Source: Collinsella sp.
GTDB taxonomy: Bacteria; Actinomycetota; Coriobacteriia; Coriobacteriales; Coriobacteriaceae
Direction of reading: 5' to 3'
Assembly: GCA_018376905.1 (NCBI GenBank)
Contig: JAHAAK010000005.1
Span: forward strand, 1 to 64,000
DNA: 64,000 nucleotides
A program made the translations under genes and the position numbers. The notes under the pieces were generated by a model. It was given only the letters and a program-made list of their open reading frames with translations. It was not told where the DNA came from and did no database searches. Positions 27,785-36,528 of this stretch are shown here, one piece after another (positions within the stretch are counted from its first letter, which is position 1; each line of letters begins with the position of its first letter).

Positions 27785-28153
27785 CTAGAACTCGAGACCG
27801 GCGGCACGAGCACCGTCGGCGAGGGCCTTGACGCGGCCATGGTAGATACGGCCACCGCGATCGAAGGCGACCTTGGTGATGCCGGCCTCGATGGCGCGCT
27901 TGCCAACGAGCTGACCGACCTTCTCCGCAGCCTCCTTGTTCGAGGTGTGGGTGCCCTTGAACTCGGCCTCGAGGGTCGAGGCAGAGACGAGCGTCAGGCT
28001 GGAGCCCTTGCTGTCGTCGATGATCTGGGCATAGATGTTGGCGTTAGTACGGGTCACGCGAAGACGCGGACGCTCGGAGGTACCCGAGACCTTGCCGCGA
28101 ACACGACGCTGACGACGCTTGAGGCCTTCCAGCTTCGCCTTATGCTTGTTCAT
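27785..28153 (-). CDS. rplR: 50S ribosomal protein L18
   Basis: The 122-residue uL18 shows GTSERPRLRVTRTNANIYAQ and the C-terminal DRGGRIYHGRVKALADGAR. It is separated from rplF by 75 bases that contain a perfect 8-bp hairpin. Confidence 0.97.
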   Translation of the reverse strand: MNKHKAKLEGLKRRQRRVRGKVSGTSERPRLRVTRTNANIYAQIIDDSKGSSLTLVSASTLEAEFKGTHTSNKEAAEKVGQLVGKRAIEAGITKVAFDRGGRIYHGRVKALADGARAAGLEF

Positions 28154-28181
28154 ACGTAAACTCCTAAAAAGGTTGATCTTG

Positions 28182-28203
28182 CCAGCACCTGACGGGGTGC
28201 TGG
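28182..28203 (-). promoter_or_regulatory. Intercistronic hairpin between rplF and rplR
   Basis: CCAGCACC and GGTGCTGG form a perfect 8-bp stem with a six-base loop. No T run follows on the coding strand. It could be an mRNA processing or stabilising element, or a weak attenuator. Confidence 0.5.
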
Positions 28204-28228
28204 TCTTATGCGAGTGAGTCGGTTACGA

Positions 28229-28765
28229 CTACTTGGCGGCCTTACCCAGCTTGCGGCGGATGTGCTCGCCAACGTAGTGGATACCCTTGCCCTTGTAAGG
28301 CTCGGGAGGACGATGGCCGCGGATCTCAGCGGCAATCTGACCGACCTGCTGCTTGTTGATACCCTTGACGTTCACGTGGGTGTTGTCGGGAACCTCGAAG
28401 GTGATGCCCTCGGGAGCCTCGACGATCACGGGGTGCGAGAAGCCCAGGGAGAACTCGAGGTTCTTGCCCTTCTGCTGCACGCGGTAACCGACGCCGGCGA
28501 GCTCGAGCTTCTTCTCGAAGCCCTCGGAAACGCCAACAACCATGTTGTGGATGAGGGCGCGGGTGAGGCCGTGGCGGGCACGGGTCTCACGCTCGTCGTC
28601 GGGACGGGAAACGGTGAGGACGTTGTCCTCGACGTTGATAGCGAGCTTCTCAAAGACATCGAGCTCGAGCTGGCCCTTGGGGCCCTTGACGACAACGTTG
28701 TTGCCGTTGACTGCCACTTCGACTCCGGCGGGAATCTGGACAGGCTTATTACCGATACGAGACAC
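28229..28765 (-). CDS. rplF: 50S ribosomal protein L6
   Basis: The 178-residue uL6 has two repeated alpha/beta domains, MSRIGNKPVQIPAGVEV at the start and the signature PEPYKGKGIHYVGE near the end. Confidence 0.97.
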   Translation of the reverse strand: MSRIGNKPVQIPAGVEVAVNGNNVVVKGPKGQLELDVFEKLAINVEDNVLTVSRPDDERETRARHGLTRALIHNMVVGVSEGFEKKLELAGVGYRVQQKGKNLEFSLGFSHPVIVEAPEGITFEVPDNTHVNVKGINKQQVGQIAAEIRGHRPPEPYKGKGIHYVGEHIRRKLGKAAK

Positions 28766-28798
28766 GGTGATCTCCTTTCCTTCTACCTACCGAGCGAA

Positions 28799-29197
28799 TT
28801 ACCAGACGTAAGCGATGATCTCGCCGCCGACGTTGTGCTTGCGAGCATCGCGGTCGGTCATGACGCCATGGCTGGTGGAAATAATGGCGGTACCAAGGCC
28901 ACCGCGGACGCGGGGCATGTCGGCAACGCCGGTGTACTTACGCAGGCCCGGCTTGGAAATGCGGCGGATGCCGTTGATGACCTTAGCCTTCTTGGGACCA
29001 TACTTAAGCGTGATGTGCAGAGTCTTCTGGGGAACGGTGTCCTCGACATCGTAGCCCTCGATGTAGCCCTCCTCGTGCAGAACACGAGCGATCTCGACGA
29101 GCTTCTTGCTGCTCGGCATGGAGACCGTGGCCTTGTTCACAGAGTTAGCGTTACGGATGCGCGTAAGCATATCTGCGATCGGGTCTGTAAGGTTCAT
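28799..29197 (-). CDS. rpsH: 30S ribosomal protein S8
   Basis: The 132-residue uS8 has DPIADMLTRIRNAN and the C-terminal GTAIISTSHGVMTDRDA. The 119-base spacer to rpsZ holds no gene. Confidence 0.97.
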   Translation of the reverse strand: MNLTDPIADMLTRIRNANSVNKATVSMPSSKKLVEIARVLHEEGYIEGYDVEDTVPQKTLHITLKYGPKKAKVINGIRRISKPGLRKYTGVADMPRVRGGLGTAIISTSHGVMTDRDARKHNVGGEIIAYVW

Positions 29198-29316
29198 ACA
29201 GATTCTCCTTCGTTCTTGATGAACACGTGCTCTTGGTTCTTCGCCGCCCTTAACGGCAAAGCCTTTTTAGCGCGTTTTCCCTGTTCCAAACTGATGCTTG
29301 AAACGCTGGTAGTGAC

Positions 29317-29502
29317 TTACCAGCTGGCCTTCTTAACGCCGGGAAGCTCGCCCTTGAGTGCAAGCTCGCGGAAGCAGACGCGGCACAGGCCGAACTTGCG
29401 GTACACAGAGTGCGGACGGCCGCAGCGCTGGCAGCGCGTGTACTCACGAGTAGAGAACTTCTGCTTGCGATTGCACTTGACGATCATCGATGTCTTAGCC
29501 AC
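29317..29502 (-). CDS. rpsZ: 30S ribosomal protein S14, zinc-binding type
   Basis: The 61-residue type Z uS14 has Cys24-x2-Cys27 and Cys40-x2-Cys43 as a complete zinc site and the usual GRPHSVYRKFGLCR. This is the housekeeping zinc form. Confidence 0.96.
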   Translation of the reverse strand: MAKTSMIVKCNRKQKFSTREYTRCQRCGRPHSVYRKFGLCRVCFRELALKGELPGVKKASW

Positions 29503-29581
29503 TTATATCCTCCTCACATAGAGTATTGTTCGCCCCAAGCGCCGCCCCCTTGTGGGAACGGCGCTTATAGGGCAGGTGAAC

Positions 29582-30139
29582 CTATTTCTTGAACGGGAAA
29601 CCGAAGGCGTCCAGAAGGGCCTTGGCCTCCTCATCGGTGTTGGCGGTGGTCACGAAAGTGATGTCCATACCACGCTGGTGATCGACGGAATCGAAGTCGA
29701 TCTCGGGGAAGATGAGCTGCTCGGTGACGCCCATGGAGAAGTTACCACGGCCGTCGAAGCTCTTGGCGGAAATGCCGCGGAAGTCGCGGATACGGGGGAT
29801 CGCGACGGAGGTCAGACGATCGAAGAACTCCCACATACGGTCGCCACGCAGGGTAACCTTGCAGCCGATCGGCATACCAGCGCGCAGGCGGAAGGTAGCG
29901 ATGGACTTACGGGCACGGGTGATCATCGGCTGCTGTCCGGTGATGGCGCGCAGGTCGCGCACGGCACCGTCGATGGCCTTGGAATCGGTAGCGGCCTCGC
30001 CGACACCCATGTTCACGACGATCTTCTCAAACTTGGGGATCATCATGACGTTCTCGTACTGGAACTTGTCCTGAAGCTGCTGCTTGACCTCGTTGTTGTA
30101 CTTGGTCTTCAGACGCGGCACATACTTCTCTTCTGCCAT
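29582..30139 (-). CDS. rplE: 50S ribosomal protein L5
   Basis: The 185-residue uL5 has NVMMIPKFEKIVVNMGVGEA and the C-terminal RGMDITFVTTANTDEEAKALL. It is the first gene of the ribosomal block in this window. The usual upstream neighbour rplX is missing; instead about 310 non-coding bases with a promoter separate it from the XdhC-like gene. AAGGAG precedes the start. Confidence 0.96.
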   Translation of the reverse strand: MAEEKYVPRLKTKYNNEVKQQLQDKFQYENVMMIPKFEKIVVNMGVGEAATDSKAIDGAVRDLRAITGQQPMITRARKSIATFRLRAGMPIGCKVTLRGDRMWEFFDRLTSVAIPRIRDFRGISAKSFDGRGNFSMGVTEQLIFPEIDFDSVDHQRGMDITFVTTANTDEEAKALLDAFGFPFKK

Positions 30140-30276
30140 TGTTCACTCCTTCTTGGGGTTTTAAGCACGGGGCGTGGCCACGATGGGTTGTCCTCGTGCC
30201 TCCTGGCTGCATCCGCGCCGCTCATGGCATTTTGCGGTTTGGACTCGACGCAGCAGGAGCCGACAAAACAATCGGT

Positions 30277-30305
30277 ACTATACGCGCATCGTGAGCGTAT
30301 TTCCA
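30277..30305 (-). promoter_or_regulatory. Promoter for the rplE-started ribosomal operon
   Basis: On the minus strand TGGAAA (-35, 4 of 6 matches) and TATAGT (-10, 5 of 6) are spaced exactly 17 bases apart, about 140 bases before rplE. The rest of the 30140-30450 gap has no credible gene apart from the palindrome at 30368-30432. This fits an independent start of the split ribosomal cluster. Confidence 0.6.
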
Positions 30306-30367
30306 GAAAAACCTCGTCTGCCTGCACAACTCCACAACTCCCCCGCACAAATGGGTCCCAACAAGCA

Positions 30368-30432
30368 GTTGCGGTGAAATAGGGACTGTTGGGCGGCCTA
30401 ACAGGCTTAAACAATCCGTATTTCACCGCAAC
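30368..30432. repeat. 65-base palindromic element 3' of the XdhC-like gene
   Basis: Perfect 14-base arms, GTTGCGGTGAAATA (30368-30381) and TATTTCACCGCAAC (30419-30432), flank a 37-base interior that continues imperfect pairing (ACTGTT with AACAAT). It sits just after the stop of the minus-strand gene that ends at 30451. It may act as a terminator or be a small dispersed repeat. Confidence 0.7.
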
Positions 30433-30450
30433 TTATTGGTGGGGATGCGA

Positions 30451-31494
30451 TTAGCGCTTGCGGGGGACGAGCTTGGTGCGGCGCAGGTGGATCATCTCGG
30501 CGGCGATGGAGATGGCGATCTCCTCGGGGTCCTCGGCCTCGATGGCAACGCCGATCGGAAGGTGCAGCTCGCCGATCTGGTCCTGCGTAAAGCCTTCCTG
30601 CTCCAGGCGGGCACGCACAAAGGCCGTCTTGCGGCGCGAGCCCAGACAGCCCAGGTAGGCAGGCTTGGCGCGCATGGCCTGAATCACCACGTCGATATCG
30701 GACTTGTGACCCGCCGTGGCGACGACCACCAGGTCGCGCGGACCGATGGGGCACAGCTCGCTCAGGTTCTTGTAATCGACCAAGCGACGATCGTAGACAC
30801 CGGGCACCCAATCGGGGGTCAGCGTGCCGGGGCGGTCGTCGCACGCCACGACGGCAAAGCCCGCCGCCGTGAGCACCCGCGCCGTCGCGGCGCCCACGTG
30901 GCCGCAGCCAAAGATATAGGTCAGGCCCTCGGGGCAGAGCGTCTCGATGTGCGCCGCGGGAATTTCGGAGGCGGCGTTGGTGTAGGTGACCTTACTCCCC
31001 TCCTCCACCAGCGAAAGCTCGGGGCAGCCGGCAATGGTATGGCGCGATGCCTCGCCATGGTACTCGACCACATCGCCCTCCAGGGCCTGAATGACAAACG
31101 GTTCAAAGTCGATGACGAAGTCGCCGATACGTCGATACGTCAAGACGTCGGCAATTTCCTGGAACAACGGTGCCTGGATCGCATCCAGATGCAGATAGCA
31201 CAGGCAGATGGCTCCGCCGCAGATCATACCGGTATCGGAGTTCTCGCCGCCCATGGTGTAGCGGACCAGACGCGATTGCCCCGCGGCCAGCAGCTCTCGC
31301 GCCTCGTCCAGCGCAAAAAGCTCGATCTTGCCGCCGCCGATGGTGCCCGCCTGGCTACCGTCGGCAAAGACGGCCATCCAGGCGCCCACGCCGCGCGGCG
31401 ACGACCCCGCCGTGCCGGCCACGACCACGAGCTCGCACGTCTCGCCAGCACGCAGGGCGACAAGCGCCGCATTCACAGCATCGAGCTTTTCCAT
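30451..31494 (-). CDS. XdhC/CoxI-family molybdenum hydroxylase maturation protein
   Basis: XdhC-type proteins insert sulfurated (or selenium-modified) molybdenum cofactor into xanthine dehydrogenases. The 347-residue protein has an N-terminal XdhC domain (GTAGSSPRGVGAWMAVFADG, GTIGGGKIE) and a C-terminal Rossmann domain (YIFGCGHVGAATARVL, GSRRK). It follows yqeB by 9 bases on the same strand, which ties it to the xdhD system ~20 kb away. Start ATG at 31494, two bases after the ribosome-site-like GGCGGCA. Confidence 0.9.
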   Translation of the reverse strand: MEKLDAVNAALVALRAGETCELVVVAGTAGSSPRGVGAWMAVFADGSQAGTIGGGKIELFALDEARELLAAGQSRLVRYTMGGENSDTGMICGGAICLCYLHLDAIQAPLFQEIADVLTYRRIGDFVIDFEPFVIQALEGDVVEYHGEASRHTIAGCPELSLVEEGSKVTYTNAASEIPAAHIETLCPEGLTYIFGCGHVGAATARVLTAAGFAVVACDDRPGTLTPDWVPGVYDRRLVDYKNLSELCPIGPRDLVVVATAGHKSDIDVVIQAMRAKPAYLGCLGSRRKTAFVRARLEQEGFTQDQIGELHLPIGVAIEAEDPEEIAISIAAEMIHLRRTKLVPRKR

Positions 31495-31503
31495 TGCCGC
31501 CTT

Positions 31504-32298
31504 CTATCCTCTAAAGATATCGGTAAGCATAGCGAGTGCCTCGAGCACGCCGCCGCCGACCGACGTCGCCTTGTCCGAAATGTAGTTGATATAGCTGGCA
31601 TCGCCGCGCGGATCGACATCGGCGCATTTAAAGCCCTCAGTCACCTGCACGCCGTTCGCCAAAAGCCCGCGCAGACAGCCATCGATCTGCGTGCACATGG
31701 GCGAATCGCCCGCGTAGCCAATCACGTCTCCGGCGCTCACGATGTCGCCGATCGCGCGGTCGGACCGAAACACGCCGGCGGCGGGGCTGTGGATAACGCG
31801 CTCTCTGCCATAGCCAGCGATAATGCCCGGCACGCCCGTGTTGGGTTGGGGCGAACCCTGGGTAATGACACGGCCCAGGAAATGCCCGCGCATGGTCTCG
31901 ACCACGGCGTCGCAATCGACCGGCGCGGTAAAGCCCGGCCCCACGGCGATGACGGTAGGCGCCATGTCGCGCGTGGTGCCCAGGTTGCGCTTGGCCAGAA
32001 TCGCGTCGACCACAGCCGCGGGTTTAAGCTCATCGAGCATCTTGGCCTGAGGGTCCACCACGACGGCAACATCCCCCGCTTGGGTAATCTCGAGCGCCTC
32101 TGCCGGCGTCTGCGCCAAGCGAGCGCGAATGCCCTCGACCTGGACCTCGCCCAGGCGAATAGCCTCGCAAAAACTGACTGTGCGGCGGATGCACGTGGGA
32201 ACCGCGATATCGGCCATAACGACCGACACGCCGGCGCGCACCAAGCGAGCGGCGACACCCGTGGCGATATCGCCGGCGCCGCGAACATAAACGAGCAT
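31504..32298 (-). CDS. yqeB: YqeB-like selenium-dependent molybdenum hydroxylase accessory protein
   Basis: The 264-residue protein opens with VRGAGDIATGVAARLVRAGV, a Rossmann-type nucleotide-binding motif, and carries TTRDMAPTVIAVGPGFTA and HSPAAGVFRSDRAIGD. This family (EF2563/YqeB) is found only with selenium-dependent molybdenum hydroxylases and their selenium carriers. It is the first gene of an operon with the XdhC-like protein and is divergent from yqeC, sharing a 102-base intergenic region. Its exact reaction is unknown; a role in preparing the selenium-containing Mo centre is the accepted idea. Confidence 0.88.
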   Translation of the reverse strand: MLVYVRGAGDIATGVAARLVRAGVSVVMADIAVPTCIRRTVSFCEAIRLGEVQVEGIRARLAQTPAEALEITQAGDVAVVVDPQAKMLDELKPAAVVDAILAKRNLGTTRDMAPTVIAVGPGFTAPVDCDAVVETMRGHFLGRVITQGSPQPNTGVPGIIAGYGRERVIHSPAAGVFRSDRAIGDIVSAGDVIGYAGDSPMCTQIDGCLRGLLANGVQVTEGFKCADVDPRGDASYINYISDKATSVGGGVLEALAMLTDIFRG

Positions 32299-32400
32299 TC
32301 CCGGGGCACCTCCCTGTGCTACGGTTTGAGCAGAGCAAAAGCGGTTCGACCGCTACTCTGATGATTATTTATTATCACAGTATTATACGGCGGTGAACAG

Positions 32401-33138
32401 ATGGAAACGGTTAGCGGCAATCTTGCCTCGGCGCTCAGGATCGAGCCGGGCATTACCGCGATTATCGGCAGCGGCGGCAAGTCGACGTTGCTCAAAACGC
32501 TGGGTCTTGAGCTCATGCGCGCTGGCGGCCGCGTGCTCCTCTGCACCACCACGCATATGTTTCCCGTCGCCGGCGTGCCATGGGACGGGTCGAGCCGTCA
32601 CCTGGACGCCGCGCCTTGGAAGCCGGGGGCCCTGCATGTTCCCGGCTGTACCTGCGAGGCATGCGCTGGCATGAGCCGCGGAAGTATCTGCCAGGCGGGT
32701 GTTTTGGACCCCGAGACGGGTAAGCTCTCCGCCCCCGCCGAGCCGCTCAACGAGCTGGCGCAGCGCTTTGACTATGTGTTGGCCGAGGCAGATGGCAGCA
32801 AGCGACTCCCGCTCAAGGCGCATGCCGCCTGGGAGCCGGTAATTCCCGCCGCCGCGGCAAACGTTGTCTGGGTCGTCGGCGCCTCGGGGCTGGGCAAGCC
32901 CGTCGCCGAGGTTGTCCACCGCCCCGAGCTCTTCTGCGAGCGCTGCGGCTGCGAGCCCACCGACGCTGCCACCTCAGAGCACGTCGCCATGGTGCTCAAT
33001 GCCGAGCTGCGGATGCTGGACCTCGACAATGTCCGCGTCATGCTCAACCAAGTCGACAAGCTCAGCGACCCGGCTATGGCCGACCGCTTTGAGGCTGCCC
33101 TCGGCAGCCCCATCGTCGCCACCAGCCTCCAGGGGTAG
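32401..33138 (+). CDS. yqeC: YqeC-like selenium cofactor biosynthesis protein
   Basis: The 245-residue protein has a P-loop IIGSGGKSTLLKTL at 20-33, LCTTTHMF, and ADGSKRLPLKAHAAWEPVIP, diagnostic of YqeC. A Cys pair (CTCEAC) near residue 82 and another (CERCGC) near 180 could bind metal. The family co-occurs with YqeB and selenium-dependent hydroxylases. It is divergent from yqeB and convergent with hyuA. Its stop codon lies inside an 11-base palindrome element (33132-33170), so the last residues are element-encoded. Confidence 0.88.
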   Translation: METVSGNLASALRIEPGITAIIGSGGKSTLLKTLGLELMRAGGRVLLCTTTHMFPVAGVPWDGSSRHLDAAPWKPGALHVPGCTCEACAGMSRGSICQAGVLDPETGKLSAPAEPLNELAQRFDYVLAEADGSKRLPLKAHAAWEPVIPAAAANVVWVVGASGLGKPVAEVVHRPELFCERCGCEPTDAATSEHVAMVLNAELRMLDLDNVRVMLNQVDKLSDPAMADRFEAALGSPIVATSLQG

Positions 33139-33170
33139 CTAAAAGAGCCCCGTCCCAAATTAGCTACCCC
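33132..33170. repeat. Palindromic element overlapping the yqeC stop codon
   Basis: GGGGTAGCTAA (33132-33142) and TTAGCTACCCC (33160-33170) are perfect arms around a 17-base loop. The TAG stop of yqeC (33136-33138) is inside the first arm. It lies between convergent genes and may serve both as a bidirectional terminator. Confidence 0.75.
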
Positions 33171-33183
33171 GGCACTCCCCCCG

Positions 33184-34551
33184 TTAGCGGGACACGTAGC
33201 GGCCGGGTTGGGCTCCGGTGGGCTCGCCGTTGCGCGCCACCAGCACGCCGTTCACAAACACAGCCTTGGCGCGACCATGCGCCTTAAAGCCCTCGAGCGG
33301 CGTGTAGTCCACGGCCTGATGCTGCGTCGCCGCGCTAATGGTCCAGCGCGCCTTTGGATCCCACACGCACACGTCGGCATCGGCACCCTCGGCAAGACAG
33401 CCCTTGCGCGGATACATGCCAAAGACGCGCGCCGGGTTCTCACTCATCAAGCGGCACAGATCCTCGGGGCCCAGCTGTCCCTCAAAGCTCGTAGCGATCG
33501 CGACGGGGCGATGCTCCACACCGGGCCCGCCGTTGGGAATCGCGCGGAAATCGTCGCGCCCGCGGTCCTTTTGCCCGTGCAGGTTAAAGCTGCAGTGGTC
33601 GGTTGCAATCGTATCGATCTCGCCGGCCACAAGCGCCTCGCGCAACGCGGCACGGTCACCGGCATGGCGCAGCGGCGGGCTCATCACGTACTTGGCGCCC
33701 GCAAAGCCGTCCTCGCCCTGCTCCAGATAGCAGGTGTCGTCGAGTATCAGATACTGAGGGCATGTCTCGACATAGATGTTCTTCTGCCCGCGCGCTTTGG
33801 CAGCGCGAATGGCCTCGAGCCCCAGCTTGGTCGAAAGGTGCACCACGTTGACCGGGGCGTCGCCGGCCAAGTGCGCCAGATACAGCAGGCGGCTCACGGC
33901 CTCACCCTCGCACACATCCGGACGGCTGAGCGCATGTCCCTCGGGCCCATGAATCCCCTGCTCGTACACGCGCTTCTGCAGCTCGTTCACGAGCGTGCCG
34001 TTCTCGCAATGCACGCACAGGATACCGCCCACGCGCTTGAGCTCCTCCAGCACCTCGAGCGTCTCGGCATCATCCAAGCGCAGGTGGTCATAGGCAAAGT
34101 AGGTCTTAAACGACGACACGCCCGCCTCGCGCATGGCCGAAAGATCGGCGCGGTTGCGCTCATTCCACTCGGCGAGTGCCATATGAAAGGCGTAGTTGGC
34201 GGTGCAGGTGCCGTCGGCGCGATGATGCCACTCGGCCAAGGCATCGGGCATGGTCACGCCGCGATCGGCCGTCGCGTAGTCCACGATGGTCGTCGTACCG
34301 CCGCAGGCAGCCGCGCGCGTGCCGGTCTCAAAGCTATCGGCTGTCCAATCCATGCCGGTCCAGCACTGCATGTGCGTGTGGCCGTCGATAAAGCCGGGGA
34401 ACACCCAGCAGCCCGCGGCATCCTCGACGGTATCGCCCTCGGCCGGCTCAATCGCTGCGGCGATCCGCACGATCTTGTCGCCCTCCATGGCAAGGTCGGC
34501 GCGGCGAAGCCCCTGGGGCGTCACGAGCGCGCCGTTTTTGATGATGATCAT
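33184..34551 (-). CDS. hyuA: Hydantoinase/dihydropyrimidinase-type cyclic amidohydrolase (HyuA/YgeZ-like)
   Basis: This 455-residue amidohydrolase opens cyclic ureides. Expected metal ligands are all present: His58 and His60 (GHTH), carboxylated Lys149 (SSFKTYFAY), His181, His238 and Asp318. In E. coli the equivalent gene sits with ygeW, ygeX and ygeY, and the current model for anaerobic urate breakdown uses such an enzyme. It follows the MocA-like gene by 9 bases. Substrate is inferred; a dihydropyrimidine role cannot be excluded. Confidence 0.9.
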   Translation of the reverse strand: MIIIKNGALVTPQGLRRADLAMEGDKIVRIAAAIEPAEGDTVEDAAGCWVFPGFIDGHTHMQCWTGMDWTADSFETGTRAAACGGTTTIVDYATADRGVTMPDALAEWHHRADGTCTANYAFHMALAEWNERNRADLSAMREAGVSSFKTYFAYDHLRLDDAETLEVLEELKRVGGILCVHCENGTLVNELQKRVYEQGIHGPEGHALSRPDVCEGEAVSRLLYLAHLAGDAPVNVVHLSTKLGLEAIRAAKARGQKNIYVETCPQYLILDDTCYLEQGEDGFAGAKYVMSPPLRHAGDRAALREALVAGEIDTIATDHCSFNLHGQKDRGRDDFRAIPNGGPGVEHRPVAIATSFEGQLGPEDLCRLMSENPARVFGMYPRKGCLAEGADADVCVWDPKARWTISAATQHQAVDYTPLEGFKAHGRAKAVFVNGVLVARNGEPTGAQPGRYVSR

Positions 34552-34560
34552 AATTGCTCC

Positions 34561-35175
34561 TTATTGATTGATGCAGTTGGCCACGCGATCAAAATACGAG
34601 CAGGCGGCAATATGCTCTGTTATGCAGCGCTGTCCCTTGACGGTATCGACGTCCCACAGCTCGTAGGCACGCGCCTCGACCAGCACCACGTCGGTACGGT
34701 CCTTGAGGATCGAGCCCCCGCCGTCCTTGCCCTCAAGACGTATGAGCGCATCGAACAGTTCCGCCGGAAAGAGCACCGGACTCGAAGGCTCACCGTTGCA
34801 CGCAAGACGTACCGGATGCTTGCGGCCACGCTCATCAAACGTGCGAACCATGGCCTCAAAAGAATCCGAACTCACGAGCGGCTGGTCGCCCGGCAAAAAG
34901 AGGCAACCTTTCCAGTTGCGTTCGACTCCCCATGAAAGGCCCGCACGGACGCTTTCGCTGCGCAGCTCGCCATCGTGCAGCACGCACGGGCAATGCTTGT
35001 CCTCGCAAATCTGGGCGACCTCGGGCCAACGCGTCGAAACCACGACGTCAAAGCCCCGGGGAACCGAATCGATGGTCCGGGCAATCAGCGGCTCGCCATA
35101 GATATCGGCAAGCATCTTGTTAGAGCCAAACCGCTTGCCCTCGCCCGAAGCCATAATGACGCATCCAAGTTTCAT
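34561..35175 (-). CDS. ygfJ: MocA/YgfJ-like molybdenum cofactor nucleotidyltransferase
   Basis: The 204-residue protein is an NTP transferase: ASGEGKRFGSNKML (about 8-21) is the nucleotide-binding loop with its Lys, and LPGDQPLVS carries the metal Asp. Family members transfer CMP or GMP to molybdopterin. In E. coli ygfJ stands between yqeC and ygfK, in the same functional set. The start at 35175 has GGAGG seven bases upstream. It is in an operon with hyuA. Confidence 0.85.
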   Translation of the reverse strand: MKLGCVIMASGEGKRFGSNKMLADIYGEPLIARTIDSVPRGFDVVVSTRWPEVAQICEDKHCPCVLHDGELRSESVRAGLSWGVERNWKGCLFLPGDQPLVSSDSFEAMVRTFDERGRKHPVRLACNGEPSSPVLFPAELFDALIRLEGKDGGGSILKDRTDVVLVEARAYELWDVDTVKGQRCITEHIAACSYFDRVANCINQ

Positions 35176-35261
35176 GGTGATACCTCCCCTGAAACCATCG
35201 TACCCATAACTCGCGCCGCGGGCATCCACATCGAAAGCGCTTATCCCGCACGCCCGCGATG

Positions 35262-35303
35262 CAAAAAGGGGGCACCCCGCCGGTTGGCAGAGCGCCCCCT
35301 TTA
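35262..35303 (-). terminator. Terminator of the ygeX-ygeY-ygeW operon
   Basis: On the minus strand AAGGGGGCGC pairs with GTGCCCCCTT across a ~22-base interior that pairs partly, followed by TTT, directly after ygeW. Confidence 0.85.
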
Positions 35304-35325
35304 CATAGCTTACCTCAGCCCGGCT

Positions 35326-36528
35326 TTAGGCCTGGAGCCAACGGGCGGTGTTGCGCTCGTCGAGGGCCTTGAGGGTAGCGGCGGGATCGGCAACCTTCTG
35401 CAGGAACATCATGGCAGCGATGGCGTACGGCTTGTAGCTGGCCTCCTTGTACATGCCCACGCGGTGCATGTCGAAGACGTCGGCGTTAACCTCGCCGTGC
35501 TCGCAGGAGACACCGGAGATGTCGGCGGGCAGCGGGTGCATAAAGATGGTGTCCTGGCCGTTGGCAGTCTTCTCCATGAGCTCGGTCGTGGAGCACCAGT
35601 CCTGGTGGGTGGCGTTCTGGGCGAGCAGCTCCTTCTCGAGCGCAGCGATGCCGGCGTCGTCGCCCTCGGCGTACAGATTGGTACGCTTCTCCATGGCGGC
35701 AAACGGAGCCCAGCTCTTGGGGATCACGATGTCGGCGCCCTCGAAGGCCTCGGCCATGGTGTTGACCTGCTTAAAGGTGGTGCCGGACTCGGCGGCATAG
35801 CCCTTGGCGCGCTCGACGACCTCGGGCATGAGGTCGTAGCCCTCGGGGTGAGCCAGGGTGACGTCCATGCCAAAGCGGGGCAGCAGGCTGATCAGCGACT
35901 GCGGGCAGGACAGCGGCTTGCCGTAAGAGGGCGAATAGGCCCAGGTGACGGCAACCTTCTTGCCCTTGAGGTTCTCGAGGCCACCAAACTCGTTGATGAG
36001 GTAGAGCATGTCGGCAGAGGACTGCGTGGGGTGGTCGGAATCGGACTGCAGGGAGATGAGCGTGGGACGGTGATCCAGAACGCCGTCCTCGTAAGCCTGC
36101 TGCACGGACTCGGAGACCTCGGCCATGTAGGCGTCGCCCTTGCCGATGTACATGTCGTCGCGGATGCCGATGACGTCGGCCATGAAGGAGATCATGGTAG
36201 CGGTCTCGCGGACGGTCTCGCCGTGAGCGATCTGGGACTTCTTCTCGTCCAGGTCCTGCAGCTCAAGGCCGAGCAGGTTGGCGGCCTTAGAGAAGGAGAA
36301 ACGCGTACGGGTGGAGTTGTCGCGGAACAGGGAGACGGCCAGACCCGAGTCGAAGATCTTGGACGAGACGTTGTTCTCGCGCAGCTCGCGCAGGGCGTCG
36401 GCAACGATGTAGAGAGCCTTGAGCTCATCGGTGGTCTTGTCCCAGGTGTGCAGGAAGTCGCTGCCGTACATACCCTTAAAATCGAGGCCGTTCAGCTGCT
36501 CGACGAGCTCGGTAAACTTAGCGTCCAT
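35326..36528 (-). CDS. ygeW: YgeW-type carbamoyltransferase
   Basis: The 400-residue protein is a transcarbamylase: carbamoyl-phosphate loop STRT in FRDNSTRTRFSF (about 70), HPTQSSADML, and MHPLPADI. It matches the YgeW family of knotted transcarbamylases, whose physiological carbamoyl acceptor is not settled; a role in anaerobic purine or ureide breakdown is supported by conserved context. The start at 36528 has AAAGGA seven bases upstream. It ends a ygeX-ygeY-ygeW operon before a strong terminator. Confidence 0.93.
   Translation of the reverse strand: MDAKFTELVEQLNGLDFKGMYGSDFLHTWDKTTDELKALYIVADALRELRENNVSSKIFDSGLAVSLFRDNSTRTRFSFSKAANLLGLELQDLDEKKSQIAHGETVRETATMISFMADVIGIRDDMYIGKGDAYMAEVSESVQQAYEDGVLDHRPTLISLQSDSDHPTQSSADMLYLINEFGGLENLKGKKVAVTWAYSPSYGKPLSCPQSLISLLPRFGMDVTLAHPEGYDLMPEVVERAKGYAAESGTTFKQVNTMAEAFEGADIVIPKSWAPFAAMEKRTNLYAEGDDAGIAALEKELLAQNATHQDWCSTTELMEKTANGQDTIFMHPLPADISGVSCEHGEVNADVFDMHRVGMYKEASYKPYAIAAMMFLQKVADPAATLKALDERNTARWLQA

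Noticed and set aside
30436..32361. Long plus-strand frame opposite the XdhC-like and yqeB genes
   Set aside because: Antisense of two genes with recognised families; His/Arg/Gly-rich product without domains.
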